A stretch of 64,000 bases of DNA from Cytobacillus horneckiae (GCF_002835735.1 NZ_PISD01000027.1:33375-97374), one strand, 5' to 3'; shown: positions 27,265 through 35,998, numbered from the stretch's first letter. Notes: generated by a model not told the origin, from the sequence alone. Numbers and translations are program-made.

Positions 27265-28242
27265 ATGTTTGCTGAATTAATTAATCCATATTACTTACAA
27301 GTTGCATCCTTTATGTTAATTAATATTATTCTCGGGATTAGTGTATACATTACATTGTCGACCGGACAACTATCATTAGCAAATGCTGGGTTTATGGGAA
27401 TCGGAGCATATACTTCAGCACTATTGACGATTCATTTTGATTTACCGATTATTCTAGGGATTATATGCGGCGCACTGCTTGCAGCCATTTGCGGTATATT
27501 AATCGGAATTCCTACTCTCCGGCTGCAAGGTGTTTACTTAGCGATTGTCACCCTCGGGTTTGGAGAAGTAATCAGGGTTGTGTTTGTTAACTGGGAGTCA
27601 TTAACAAATGGGTCAGTAGGGATATCAGGCATTCCTCATATTGGACGAGAAATGCTTAAATCTTTTCAAGGATTTGGCTTCAATCCATCTGCAATTGGTT
27701 TGCAAAATAACCAATTCATCTTTTTATCAATCTTTTTGCTATTATTGGCAATTACTGTTTTCATTATATGGTTTTTCAGGAGACAGCATTTTTCCCGAGT
27801 TGGACGGGCTTTTGCAGCGATTAAACTAGATGAGAAAGCAGCAGAATCCATGGGGATCAATATTACTTATTATAAGGTGTTAGCATTTGCACAAGGTGCA
27901 TTGGTTGCAGGCTTTGCTGGTGCGATGTATGCGCATATACTTGCTTACATTAGTCCGGCTGATTTTGCTTATCATCGGGCGGTTGAGATTTTAATCTTTG
28001 TTGTTTTTGGCGGAAGCGAAGTGATTTGGGGTCCTGTATTTGGCGCATTTTTCCTTACATTAATGCCGGAGGTACTCAGATTTATCAGCGAGTACCGCTA
28101 TATGATTTACGGGTTAATCATAATTATTATGATGGCTGTCCGCCCACAAGGGCTTATTGATATTAACCTATTGAACTGGTTTAAAAACAAACGTGAGACA
28201 AGGAGGCAAAAACATGGTGCTGGAAATCAAAAAGATATGTAA
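27265..28242 (+). CDS. livM: Liv-type ABC transporter permease LivM
   Basis: A 325-residue permease with about ten hydrophobic segments. L-S-T-G-Q-L-S-L-A-N-A-G-F-M-G-I-G-A-Y near residue 32 and G-V-Y-L-A-I-V-T-L-G-F-G-E near 90 are LivM hallmarks. The ribosome binding site is AAGGTGA. Its last 29 bases overlap the start of livG, implying tight translational coupling. Confidence 0.93.
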   Translation: MFAELINPYYLQVASFMLINIILGISVYITLSTGQLSLANAGFMGIGAYTSALLTIHFDLPIILGIICGALLAAICGILIGIPTLRLQGVYLAIVTLGFGEVIRVVFVNWESLTNGSVGISGIPHIGREMLKSFQGFGFNPSAIGLQNNQFIFLSIFLLLLAITVFIIWFFRRQHFSRVGRAFAAIKLDEKAAESMGINITYYKVLAFAQGALVAGFAGAMYAHILAYISPADFAYHRAVEILIFVVFGGSEVIWGPVFGAFFLTLMPEVLRFISEYRYMIYGLIIIIMMAVRPQGLIDINLLNWFKNKRETRRQKHGAGNQKDM

Positions 28243-28990
28243 AAATTTTGGTGGATTAAGTGCCTTGACTGATGTCACCTTTACAATCAATAAAGGAGAA
28301 ATTTTCGGTTTAATCGGTCCAAATGGAGCAGGTAAAACGACGATGTTTAATTTAATTACATCTATGTTCATTCCGTCTTCAGGTGAAATTGTATTCAACA
28401 AAGAAAACATCAATGGCTTAAAGTCACATGTAATAACAGAAAAAGGAATTTGCCGCACGTTTCAAAATATCAGGCTCTTCCCGCAAATGACTGCAGCAGA
28501 AAATGTTATGGTAGGCGAACATTGCCGTAGTCAGGCGGGTGTTTTAAGAAGTGTGTTTAGGACAAAGTCACAAAAAAAAGAAGAGCAAAAAATTAAAGAT
28601 ACTGCTGATGAACTGCTTGAATTTGTTGGTCTTGCCAAGTATAGCGAAGTGGTGTCAGAAAATCTTGCCTATGGACAGCAACGAAGACTTGAAATTGCAC
28701 GTGCTCTTGCCAGCAGACCTGAAGTGCTGCTCTTGGATGAACCTGCGGCAGGAATGAATGAAACAGAAACAAGTGATTTATTCGACTTGATTAAAAAGAT
28801 TCAAGCAAAAGGCATTACGGTGTTATTAATTGAGCATGATATGCCACTTGTAATGAAACTTTGCGATCGAATCGCCGTGTTAAACTTCGGTAAAAAAATT
28901 GCCGAAGGCACACCTGAGGAAATCCAAAATCATCCGGATGTAATTGAAGCTTACCTCGGAAGGGAAGAGGAGGATGAGCTCTATGCTTAA
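28214..28990 (+). CDS. livG: Liv-type ABC transporter ATPase LivG
   Basis: A 258-residue nucleotide-binding subunit. Walker A G-P-N-G-A-G-K-T-T (about residue 35), a LivG-type signature N-L-A-Y-G-Q-Q-R-R-L-E-I-A-R and Walker B L-L-L-D-E-P-A-A-G-M are present. The ATG at 28214 follows AAGGAGG by 7 nt; an upstream in-frame GTG (28193) is too far from any ribosome binding site. It overlaps livM by 29 bases and livF by 8. Confidence 0.92.
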   Translation: MVLEIKKICKNFGGLSALTDVTFTINKGEIFGLIGPNGAGKTTMFNLITSMFIPSSGEIVFNKENINGLKSHVITEKGICRTFQNIRLFPQMTAAENVMVGEHCRSQAGVLRSVFRTKSQKKEEQKIKDTADELLEFVGLAKYSEVVSENLAYGQQRRLEIARALASRPEVLLLDEPAAGMNETETSDLFDLIKKIQAKGITVLLIEHDMPLVMKLCDRIAVLNFGKKIAEGTPEEIQNHPDVIEAYLGREEEDELYA

Positions 28991-29693
28991 AATTAGCGGT
29001 ATCAATGCATCATATGGAAAGATACAAGTGCTGAAAAATGTCTCATTGGAAGTAGAAGAAGGCAGCATTGTTACGATATTAGGGGCAAATGGTGCTGGCA
29101 AAACAACTACAATGAAAAGCATCTCGGGATTATTAAAACCGAATTCAGGGAAGATTGAATTCCTTGGCGAAGATGTGACTGGTTTACGGCCAGATCAACT
29201 GTTGAGGAAAGGTGTTGCGCTTGTACCTGAAGGCCGCCAGATATTAGCTGGGATGACGGTGCTTGAAAACCTTGAAATGGGAGCCTATCATCGCAAGGAT
29301 CATGATATTGCCAGCGACCTTAATAAAATGATGGAGCGTTTTCCAATTTTGAAAGAGCGGGAAAAACAGCTTGGCGGAACGCTATCTGGAGGACAGCAGC
29401 AAATGCTCGCGATAGCAAGAGCCATTATGAGCAAACCGAAACTGCTGTTGTTGGATGAACCATCTATGGGGCTTGCACCACTAGTTGTTGCTGATATTTT
29501 CAAAATAATAAAGGAAATTAATGAGTCCGGCACAACCGTGCTATTAGTTGAACAAAATGCAAGACAAGCGTTAAAAGTCTCCCATTCCGGTTACGTGTTG
29601 GAAACAGGGAAGATCGTTGCTGAAGGAAAATCAGATGAGTTATTAAACGATTCGCGCATTATTGAGGCGTATCTTGGAAGAAAATCAAGTTAA
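28983..29693 (+). CDS. livF: Liv-type ABC transporter ATPase LivF
   Basis: A 236-residue second nucleotide-binding subunit. Walker A G-A-N-G-A-G-K-T-T, signature L-S-G-G-Q-Q-Q-M-L-A and Walker B L-L-L-D-E-P-S-M-G-L are intact. The ATG at 28983 lies 9 nt after AGGAGG; another in-frame ATG at 28974 abuts that site and is less likely. It completes a full importer (receptor, two permeases, two ATPases) and ends the operon at a strong terminator. Confidence 0.9.
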   Translation: MLKISGINASYGKIQVLKNVSLEVEEGSIVTILGANGAGKTTTMKSISGLLKPNSGKIEFLGEDVTGLRPDQLLRKGVALVPEGRQILAGMTVLENLEMGAYHRKDHDIASDLNKMMERFPILKEREKQLGGTLSGGQQQMLAIARAIMSKPKLLLLDEPSMGLAPLVVADIFKIIKEINESGTTVLLVEQNARQALKVSHSGYVLETGKIVAEGKSDELLNDSRIIEAYLGRKSS

Positions 29694-29705
29694 TAAATGT
29701 GAAAA

Positions 29706-29737
29706 AAATGTCTGGAGAAACTTCCAGACATTTTTTT
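29706..29737 (+). terminator. Rho-independent terminator of the Liv operon
   Basis: A perfect 11-bp stem aaatgtctgga/tccagacattt with loop gaaact, then T residues. Confidence 0.93.
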
Positions 29738-29815
29738 GGTGAGTTTTGATGACAGTATAAATAGGATATTACATTATTTAATCTATTTTTTTTATAATCA
29801 ATCAAACAAACTGTG

Positions 29816-29863
29816 TTGACAACCAATTAATTGTGTGAGATTATTTACCTAACGACCGTTAGG
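29816..29863 (+). promoter_or_regulatory. Promoter and TetR-type operator of the SMR operon
   Basis: A -35 TTGACA (29816-29821), 17-base spacer and -10 GATTAT (29839-29844) are followed at once by the palindrome cctaacg-ac-cgttagg (29848-29863). The palindrome overlaps the expected transcript start and reaches the ribosome binding site. This is a classic layout for autorepression by the TetR protein encoded next. Confidence 0.8.
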
Positions 29864-29874
29864 GAGGTGGATGA

Positions 29875-30441
29875 ATGAGTGCTGAAATGATTAGAAATGT
29901 AGCGCTTAATCATTTTGCAAGAGAAGGCTATGAAGGTGCTTCTTTGAATATGATTGCAAGTGATGTAGGAATTAAGAAACCTTCTATATATGCTCATTAC
30001 AAGGGGAAAGATGAGCTTTTTCTTTCAGTTGTGAAGCATGTACTCGATATGGAAAAGCGAAGAATGGTGGATTACTTTCTTTCGCATAAACATCAGTCTC
30101 TTGAGAATTGTTTAAAAGGATTTTTCACTTGGATTATTCAAGAAAATAAAGAGAGTGACCATGCAAAGTTTTTGGTGCGTATATCCTATTTTCCGCCGCC
30201 GAAATTAAGTAAAGAAATAATGAGCTATGTTAATCCATTTTTCGAGCAGATGCAGCGTCTCCTGGCAAGGTTAATGAGAGAACTGACAAACAGCAATCGC
30301 AATTATATGGATGAAGCACTAGCGTTTATTACCATTGTGGATGGAGCCGTTATAGAGTTAATTTTCAATGGAGAAACCCATTTTCAACAAAGGGTAAATG
30401 CAACGTGGCCGATTTATTGGCGGGGGTTTATTACTGCGTAG
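29875..30441 (+). CDS. TetR-family repressor
   Basis: A 188-residue regulator. The N-terminal helix-turn-helix is clear (A-L-N-H-F-A-R-E-G-Y-E-G-A-S-L-N-M-I-A...P-S-I-Y-A-H-Y-K-G-K-D-E-L-F, residues about 8-52). The C-terminal ligand domain is divergent. GGGAGGTGG precedes the ATG. It is followed by two small SMR transporter genes on the same strand, 17 bases away, and the palindrome before it is a fitting operator. It most likely represses the three-gene operon until the exported compound binds. Confidence 0.9.
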   Translation: MSAEMIRNVALNHFAREGYEGASLNMIASDVGIKKPSIYAHYKGKDELFLSVVKHVLDMEKRRMVDYFLSHKHQSLENCLKGFFTWIIQENKESDHAKFLVRISYFPPPKLSKEIMSYVNPFFEQMQRLLARLMRELTNSNRNYMDEALAFITIVDGAVIELIFNGETHFQQRVNATWPIYWRGFITA

Positions 30442-30458
30442 AGAGGAGCAGATAAGTG

Positions 30459-30809
30459 ATGACAAAATATTGGTTATATGTTTTATTTGCAGGTGTGCTT
30501 GAAGTAGTTTGGGTGTCCGGACTTAAATATTCTGAAACTCCAATCGAATGGATATTTACAGCCGCTATGGTTGTACTGAGCTTTTTTGTATTGATCATTG
30601 CGACAAAACATTTGCCTGTAGGAACTGTATATGCTGTTTTTGCTGGCCTTGGGACAGCAGGAACTGTGCTGGTTGAAATGCTTGTTTTTGGAGAGCCGTT
30701 TAAGCCGTTAAAAATTTTACTCATATTAGTCTTGCTAAGCGGAGTTATTGGTCTTAAGTTATTGTCTGATTCAGATGAAGAAAAAGTCGAACAGGGAGGT
30801 GCTGCATAA
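30459..30809 (+). CDS. ykkC: SMR exporter subunit, YkkC-like
   Basis: A 116-residue four-helix small multidrug resistance protein. The membrane glutamate essential in this family is in G-V-L-E-V-V-W-V-S-G-L-K. The stretch K-H-L-P-V-G-T-V-Y-A-V-F-A-G-L-G-T-A-G-T-V-L closely resembles B. subtilis YkkC. YkkC and YkkD form a heteromeric exporter active on guanidinium-type and cationic compounds. The ATG follows AGGAG by 10 nt. Its stop overlaps the start of the next gene by one base, typical of obligate SMR pairs. Other SMR pairs such as EbrAB are less similar. Confidence 0.85.
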   Translation: MTKYWLYVLFAGVLEVVWVSGLKYSETPIEWIFTAAMVVLSFFVLIIATKHLPVGTVYAVFAGLGTAGTVLVEMLVFGEPFKPLKILLILVLLSGVIGLKLLSDSDEEKVEQGGAA

Positions 30810-31120
30810 TGCATTGGGCTGCACTAATCATTGCTGGCGGATTTGAAGTATTTGGTGTTTATAATTTAAAGAAAGTAGCAATGAAACAATGGAACTTTTT
30901 AGTATTTCTCATTCTATCATTCGCGGTCAGCTTCAGCCTTCTTTCTTATGCAATGACAGCTATCCCGATGGGAACCGCATATGCTGTTTGGACCGGAATA
31001 GGAACTGTGGGTGCAGCTATCGTTGGTATGCTATTATTTAACGAAGCCAAGGACTGGAAGAGACTTGTCTGCATCGCATTAATCCTTTGTTCTGCAGTAG
31101 GGTTGAAGTTAATTTCATAG
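30809..31120 (+). CDS. ykkD: SMR exporter subunit, YkkD-like
   Basis: A 103-residue four-helix partner of the preceding protein. It keeps the membrane glutamate (G-G-F-E-V-F-G-V) and the motif M-G-T-A-Y-A-V-W-T-G-I-G-T-V-G, and ends L-I-L-C-S-A-V-G-L-K-L-I-S, very like B. subtilis YkkD. GGGAGGTG lies 7 nt before the ATG. In B. subtilis this pair is controlled by a guanidine riboswitch; here no such leader is seen and a TetR gene leads the operon instead. Confidence 0.85.
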   Translation: MHWAALIIAGGFEVFGVYNLKKVAMKQWNFLVFLILSFAVSFSLLSYAMTAIPMGTAYAVWTGIGTVGAAIVGMLLFNEAKDWKRLVCIALILCSAVGLKLIS

Positions 31121-31135
31121 CAGTAAAAATCAATA

Positions 31136-31166
31136 AAAAGCAGCGGAGATTATCCGCTGCTTTTTT
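31136..31166. terminator. Bidirectional terminator
   Basis: A perfect 9-bp stem agcagcgga/tccgctgct with T runs on both strands, between the convergent ykkD-like and yisP-like genes. Confidence 0.9.
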
Positions 31167-31173
31167 GCTTATA

Positions 31174-32022
31174 TTATGATGTTTTTGTAACTACTTTATT
31201 TACCATATCATTTACTTCATTTCTTGTCATTTTTTCCCTACCATCTGATAATGCTTTCATTGTTCCATGTGCAAGTGCTAACGGAATCTGACAGAAGTTT
31301 AAAATGGTTTCAGTTTTTATTTCTTTTACATATTGATCTGCCAAATCAAGATTCTTGCGCGCATAAGCAAACATATCGTCTAAATTCCAACCATTTGGAA
31401 AGAAGCTTACTCCTCGTTCGTCATCTTCTTTATAATTTCGCAAAATATTTACAGCCTGCAATCCGCGTCCAAAGCCTATTCCTAGCTCTTTATCCGCTTT
31501 GGTGCCATCATACCATTTCCAGATATCAGTCAGCATGACACCAACTAGACCAGCAACTGTATATGTATACTGATCTAACTCTTCCTCAGTCGATATTGTC
31601 CAGTCCTTATTAACCCAATTTGCCATACCTTCAGCCATAATTGCAGTCGACTTTAACACTTCATCCCGTATTTCCTCTGGACAATAATTAATCCAGTCAT
31701 GAAGACGTAAAGTGACTTCAGGTAATGAGTCATGATAAGGAGAATATAAGTTGTTTAGTGCTTCATTATCATATGGCTTTGCAATTAGAATTTTACTAGT
31801 AGTAGTTAATAATTCACTTTTTATTTGAGGCTGAAGCTGTGGGTGGTCCTCAATTTCATCAATGGCCCGCATGCATAAATAAGCGGAAGCAACCGTTTCC
31901 CGTAACCCAGGAGTTAACAGGCTGATAGGGATAAAAAAAGTTCGGCTTGTCTCTTTTAAAATATCTATCGCATCATTAGGTACTTCATCTACGTTATTAC
32001 GTGTATTCACCCAGTATCGCAT
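31174..32022 (-). CDS. yisP: Squalene/phytoene synthase family protein, YisP-like
   Basis: A 282-residue isoprenoid enzyme. The first aspartate-rich motif is D-E-I-E-D at residues 55-59. The second motif reads N-I-L-R-N-Y-K-E-D, with Asn where true squalene synthases have Asp (N-x-x-R-D). The same kind of change is known in B. subtilis YisP, which acts as a farnesyl diphosphate phosphatase (farnesol producer) rather than a synthase. The product may influence membrane microdomains. The ATG abuts an AAAGG, unusually close; a GTG four codons in is the alternative start. Confidence 0.8.
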   Translation of the reverse strand: MRYWVNTRNNVDEVPNDAIDILKETSRTFFIPISLLTPGLRETVASAYLCMRAIDEIEDHPQLQPQIKSELLTTTSKILIAKPYDNEALNNLYSPYHDSLPEVTLRLHDWINYCPEEIRDEVLKSTAIMAEGMANWVNKDWTISTEEELDQYTYTVAGLVGVMLTDIWKWYDGTKADKELGIGFGRGLQAVNILRNYKEDDERGVSFFPNGWNLDDMFAYARKNLDLADQYVKEIKTETILNFCQIPLALAHGTMKALSDGREKMTRNEVNDMVNKVVTKTS

Positions 32023-32191
32023 CCTTTATTGTATTCTAGTTTTATTCTTATTTTTACCAATAGAGCATGATTTATTTAAAATAAACAAAAATATGTCTAT
32101 CAAGGTCATTTGTAGTTATGTACCTTAAAATTTTAACATAACACAGAGTAAATAAAAATCAGAATGAATTATTTAAAAATTTCGCAAAAAG

Positions 32192-32211
32192 ATATATGAT
32201 AGTTCATATAT
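32192..32211. promoter_or_regulatory. Perfect palindrome before the ABC exporter pair
   Basis: atatatga-tagt-tcatatat has perfect 8-base arms. It sits in the 316-base region between the divergent yisP-like and ABC genes, about 130 bases before the ABC start. It is a candidate operator; nothing else is evident in this gap. Confidence 0.4.
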
Positions 32212-32338
32212 GTTATTTAGTAAAACGAAAGTTTAGATAAAGTTTGTATTGCGGTAGAAAATATGATAGAGAATAATCGGCCCTTGCAAACAGCATTTTT
32301 GTTGTAACAAAGTGATGAACAACATGGGGGAAATTTAA

Positions 32339-34078
32339 ATGTTGAAAGTCTTATCTTTTTTAAAGCCGTATCGATTGGCAGCCGCGTTGGCATTGGTGCT
32401 AATGCTGACTGAATTATCAGTTGAACTCCTTCAGCCATTATTAATTGGAAGGATAATAGATGAAGGGATAATGAAGAATGATTTTAATGTTGTGTTAATG
32501 TGGGGCGGTGCGATGGTGGGGGTTTCTGCAATCGCATTTGCATCAGGTGTTTTAAATTCCTATTATGCTGCACATGTTGGCCAAAGCTTAGGGTTTGATA
32601 TTAGAAAGAGCTTAATGACAAAAATTCAGTCATTTTCTTTTGGCAATTTTAATCGCTTTCCAACTTCCTCACTCATTACTAGAATGACCAATGATGTAAC
32701 CCAAGTACAAAATACCATTTTTATGAGCTTAAGAATTATGCTGAGAGCTCCTCTGCTAGTAGTAGGGAGTTTGGTTATGTCATTCTTTGTCAATTGGCAG
32801 CTTGCGATCATTTTCTTAGCCGTTGTCCCTATTTTAGTTGTTTTCCTCGTATATGTCATGAAAAAGGGCGGTGTATTATTCAAGCGCGTGCAGGAAAAAT
32901 TAGATCATGTGAATAATGTGATGCAGGAAAACTTAGTAGGGATTCGTTTAATCAAAGCATTTAACCGCAGAAATCATGAAGTGAATCGATTTTCAAAAGT
33001 CAGCGGTACTTTAAAGGATGGCACTGTTAAGGCATTAAGATTGATGGAAGTAGCGATGCCAGTGTTGCTGCTGGTAATGAATCTCTGTATTATGGTCATT
33101 TTATGGTTTGGCAGAAATCAAATTAATTTAGGTGAAGTTCAAGTTGGGGAAGTTGTCGCGATTATCAATTACGCTACACGAATGACAACCGCATTCTCCA
33201 TGTTTTCTTTTATAATTATGGCCCTATCCAGGGCAAGAGCTTCGTCAGAGAGAATTGTGGAAGTACTTGATGCGTCCATTGATTTAACAGATCAGGATCA
33301 GTCTTTTAACAACATACATATGGAAGGGGAAATAGAGTTCAATCATGTTTCTTTTAAATATCCCGATACAGAGGAATATGTATTAAAAGACTTGCATTTT
33401 ACAGTGCAAGCAGGAGAAACGGTCGCCGTTTTAGGAGCAACAGGGTCTGGTAAAAGTTCATTATTTCAGCTCATTCCACGGCTTTATGATGCGGCAGATG
33501 GAAAAGTTCTGATCGATCATATCGATGTAAAAACGCTTAAAATGGATTGGCTTAGAAAGAATATTGGCTTTGCTCCTCAAGAAGCGATGCTATTTAGCGG
33601 CAGTATTAAGGATAATATATCGTGGGGTAAAGAGAATGCAGCCATGGAAGACGTAATAGCGGCGGCAAAAAATGCGCAAATTCATGAGACAATTATGGCT
33701 TTGCCGCAACAATATGAGACAAAGCTTGGGCAAAAAGGAGTGAACCTTTCCGGTGGGCAAAAACAGAGGCTTTCTGTTGCCAGAGCGCTTATACGGAAGC
33801 CAAAGATATTATTATTAGATGACAGTACGAGTGCGCTAGATATGAATACTGAGGCTAAATTGCTGCAGGCATTAAAGACTTACACCTCTACAACAATGAT
33901 TATTACGCAAAAAATAAGTACAGCTAAGTCTGCAGATAGAATTCTTCTATTAGAAGACGGGCTCCTAATTGCCGAAGGGACACATGAGCAGCTGCTGTTC
34001 TCTTCTCCACTGTATCGCGAAATTGCTAAATCCCAATTAGAAGCGGAGGTATCTCATCTTGCTTTCCAAACTAAGTGA
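32339..34078 (+). CDS. Heterodimeric ABC exporter, subunit with degenerate ATPase site
   Basis: A 579-residue half-transporter: six membrane helices in residues about 1-310, then a nucleotide-binding domain with Walker A G-A-T-G-S-G-K-S-S and signature L-S-G-G-Q-K-Q. Walker B reads L-L-L-D-D-S-T-S-A-L-D, with Asp instead of the catalytic Glu. The switch-histidine position is Gln (I-T-Q-K-I-S-T). Such changes mark the non-hydrolytic site of heterodimeric exporters (BmrC/YfiB/YheI-like). GGGGG precedes the ATG at 32339. The substrate is unknown; drug or lipid export is typical. Confidence 0.9.
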   Translation: MLKVLSFLKPYRLAAALALVLMLTELSVELLQPLLIGRIIDEGIMKNDFNVVLMWGGAMVGVSAIAFASGVLNSYYAAHVGQSLGFDIRKSLMTKIQSFSFGNFNRFPTSSLITRMTNDVTQVQNTIFMSLRIMLRAPLLVVGSLVMSFFVNWQLAIIFLAVVPILVVFLVYVMKKGGVLFKRVQEKLDHVNNVMQENLVGIRLIKAFNRRNHEVNRFSKVSGTLKDGTVKALRLMEVAMPVLLLVMNLCIMVILWFGRNQINLGEVQVGEVVAIINYATRMTTAFSMFSFIIMALSRARASSERIVEVLDASIDLTDQDQSFNNIHMEGEIEFNHVSFKYPDTEEYVLKDLHFTVQAGETVAVLGATGSGKSSLFQLIPRLYDAADGKVLIDHIDVKTLKMDWLRKNIGFAPQEAMLFSGSIKDNISWGKENAAMEDVIAAAKNAQIHETIMALPQQYETKLGQKGVNLSGGQKQRLSVARALIRKPKILLLDDSTSALDMNTEAKLLQALKTYTSTTMIITQKISTAKSADRILLLEDGLLIAEGTHEQLLFSSPLYREIAKSQLEAEVSHLAFQTK

Positions 34079-35879
34079 TCCATTTAAACATGATAAGATA
34101 CCTATCCAACCGATCTCACCCCAATCAAAAAGAGTAAAAGCAAAACCAAAAAAATTTTCTGCGGTCATAAAAAGAATCTGGATTTATTTATCCTATAGTA
34201 AAGTGATGCTAATTCTTGTTCTACTTATGGTCATAATAAGTTCGGCAATGGCTCTGCTAGGTCCATTTCTGGTAGGGATGGCAATCGATAAGTATTTAGT
34301 ATCAAGAGAAGAGATGTTTTTTCTCTGGCTGCTGGCGGCTTTAGGCGGTATATATATCGTTCATTCCCTTTCCTTATGGCTTCAAAATTACTGGATGATT
34401 GGTGTAGCGCAGGAAACGGTTTATACGATGCGGGCAGATTTATTCGAGCAAATTCAAAAGCTTCCTATCCCGTTTTTTGACAAACGTCAGCTTGGGGAAT
34501 TAATGAGTAGAGTCACAAATGATATTGAAAATGTGAGCTCAACCTTGAATAGTTCCATCATTCAAATCTTTTCAAGTGTGTTAACACTTGCTGGAACCAT
34601 TCTTGTTATGCTGTCGCTAAGTCCACTGCTAACTTTGCTCACTTTACTAATCGTTCCGTTAATGTTTTACGGCATGAAATGGATAACGAAAAGGACAAGT
34701 GTCTTGTTTAAAGAGCAGCAAAGAAATTTGGGAGAGCTTAACGGTTTTATTGAGGAAACGATTTCAGGTCAAAAGATTGTAAAAACCTTTTCTCAAGAGC
34801 AAAAAGTGATAGCGGAATTTATAGAAAAAGGAGAACGATTAAAAACTTCTGGATTTTGGGCACAAACTTATTCAGGCTTTATACCAAAACTGATGAATAT
34901 GTTAAATAATCTTAGCTTTGCAATCATTGCTTGTGTCGGAGGTATTCTTGCATTAAATGGCACAGTTAGCATCGGAATGATTGTTATCTTTACAGAGTAT
35001 TCCAGACAATTCACCAGACCTTTAAATGATCTTGCCAATCAATTTAATACCCTTCTATCTGCCATCGCCGGTGCAGAGCGAGTTTTTGATATTATCGATG
35101 CAGAAGATGAATTAAAACAGGAAAAGAACAAACGCCGGATGGAAAAGGTAAAAGGGGACGTAGAATTTCAAAATGTATCATTTTCATATAAAGGGTATAA
35201 AAATACTTTGAATCAGATAAATCTTCGTGCATTGCCAGGTGAAACCGTTGCCTTCGTTGGTCCGACTGGAGCAGGTAAAACTACAATTATAAATTTGCTT
35301 TCCCGTTTTTATGAGGTAAACGAAGGTGCCATCTTGATTGACGGAGTAATCATAGCAGATATAAATAAAGAAAGCTTGCGGGCGCATATGGGCTTTGTCC
35401 TGCAGGATTCGTTTTTGTTTCAAGGAACAGTTCACGAAAACATTCGCTATGGGAAGTTGGATGCAACGGATGAAGAGGTGATGGATGCAGCAAAGCATGC
35501 TAACGCCCATTCATTTATAATGAAGCTGCCTAAACAATACGATACTGAGCTAAAGTACAATGGAAGCGGAATTAGCCAAGGCCAGAAGCAGCTATTATCT
35601 ATTGCGCGTGCTTTTCTTGCACAGCCGTCCATCCTAATTTTAGATGAAGCAACGAGCAGTATTGATACAGTAACAGAACTGAAAATTCAAGAAGCCCTCC
35701 AACAGCTAATGGTTGGAAGAACATGCTTTGTAATAGCACACCGTTTAAACACAATTCAAAATGCAGACAAAATTTTTGTTTTGCATAATGGAGAAATAAT
35801 TGAAAAAGGAAATCATGAATCTTTACTAAAGAAAAAAGGATTTTATTATCAGCTTCATGGGCAAAAGCAATTAAGGTAG
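34059..35879 (+). CDS. Heterodimeric ABC exporter, partner subunit
   Basis: A 606-residue half-transporter with a longer cytosolic N-terminus, six membrane helices and an ATPase domain. Walker A is G-P-T-G-A-G-K-T-T, Walker [12 protein letters not shown] and switch histidine I-A-H-R-L-N-T are canonical, but the signature reads I-S-Q-G-Q instead of L-S-G-G-Q. It therefore complements the defective site of its partner exactly as in BmrD/YfiC/YheH-type pairs. The start is TTG, 8 nt after GGAGGT, overlapping the partner gene by 20 bases. Confidence 0.9.
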   Translation: MLSKLSDPFKHDKIPIQPISPQSKRVKAKPKKFSAVIKRIWIYLSYSKVMLILVLLMVIISSAMALLGPFLVGMAIDKYLVSREEMFFLWLLAALGGIYIVHSLSLWLQNYWMIGVAQETVYTMRADLFEQIQKLPIPFFDKRQLGELMSRVTNDIENVSSTLNSSIIQIFSSVLTLAGTILVMLSLSPLLTLLTLLIVPLMFYGMKWITKRTSVLFKEQQRNLGELNGFIEETISGQKIVKTFSQEQKVIAEFIEKGERLKTSGFWAQTYSGFIPKLMNMLNNLSFAIIACVGGILALNGTVSIGMIVIFTEYSRQFTRPLNDLANQFNTLLSAIAGAERVFDIIDAEDELKQEKNKRRMEKVKGDVEFQNVSFSYKGYKNTLNQINLRALPGETVAFVGPTGAGKTTIINLLSRFYEVNEGAILIDGVIIADINKESLRAHMGFVLQDSFLFQGTVHENIRYGKLDATDEEVMDAAKHANAHSFIMKLPKQYDTELKYNGSGISQGQKQLLSIARAFLAQPSILILDEATSSIDTVTELKIQEALQQLMVGRTCFVIAHRLNTIQNADKIFVLHNGEIIEKGNHESLLKKKGFYYQLHGQKQLR

Positions 35880-35928
35880 AGAGCAATCACTCGCTCAAGC
35901 TACGTTTGAAGCATTTGTAAATGGAATA

Positions 35929-35966
35929 AAAAGCGGATGAGAAGTTGGTTTCTCATCCGCTTTTTT
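35929..35966. terminator. Bidirectional terminator
   Basis: A perfect 14-bp stem aaaagcggatgaga/tctcatccgctttt with T runs on both strands, between the ABC pair and yfhD. Confidence 0.92.
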
Positions 35967-35998
35967 GTTTCATATGCATATCTGCATTTGTCGAGTTG

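Noticed and set aside
29738..29874. ykkC-type guanidine riboswitch before the SMR pair
   Set aside because: The leader between the predicted promoter and the first gene is only a few tens of bases and shows no structured RNA; a TetR operator is present instead.
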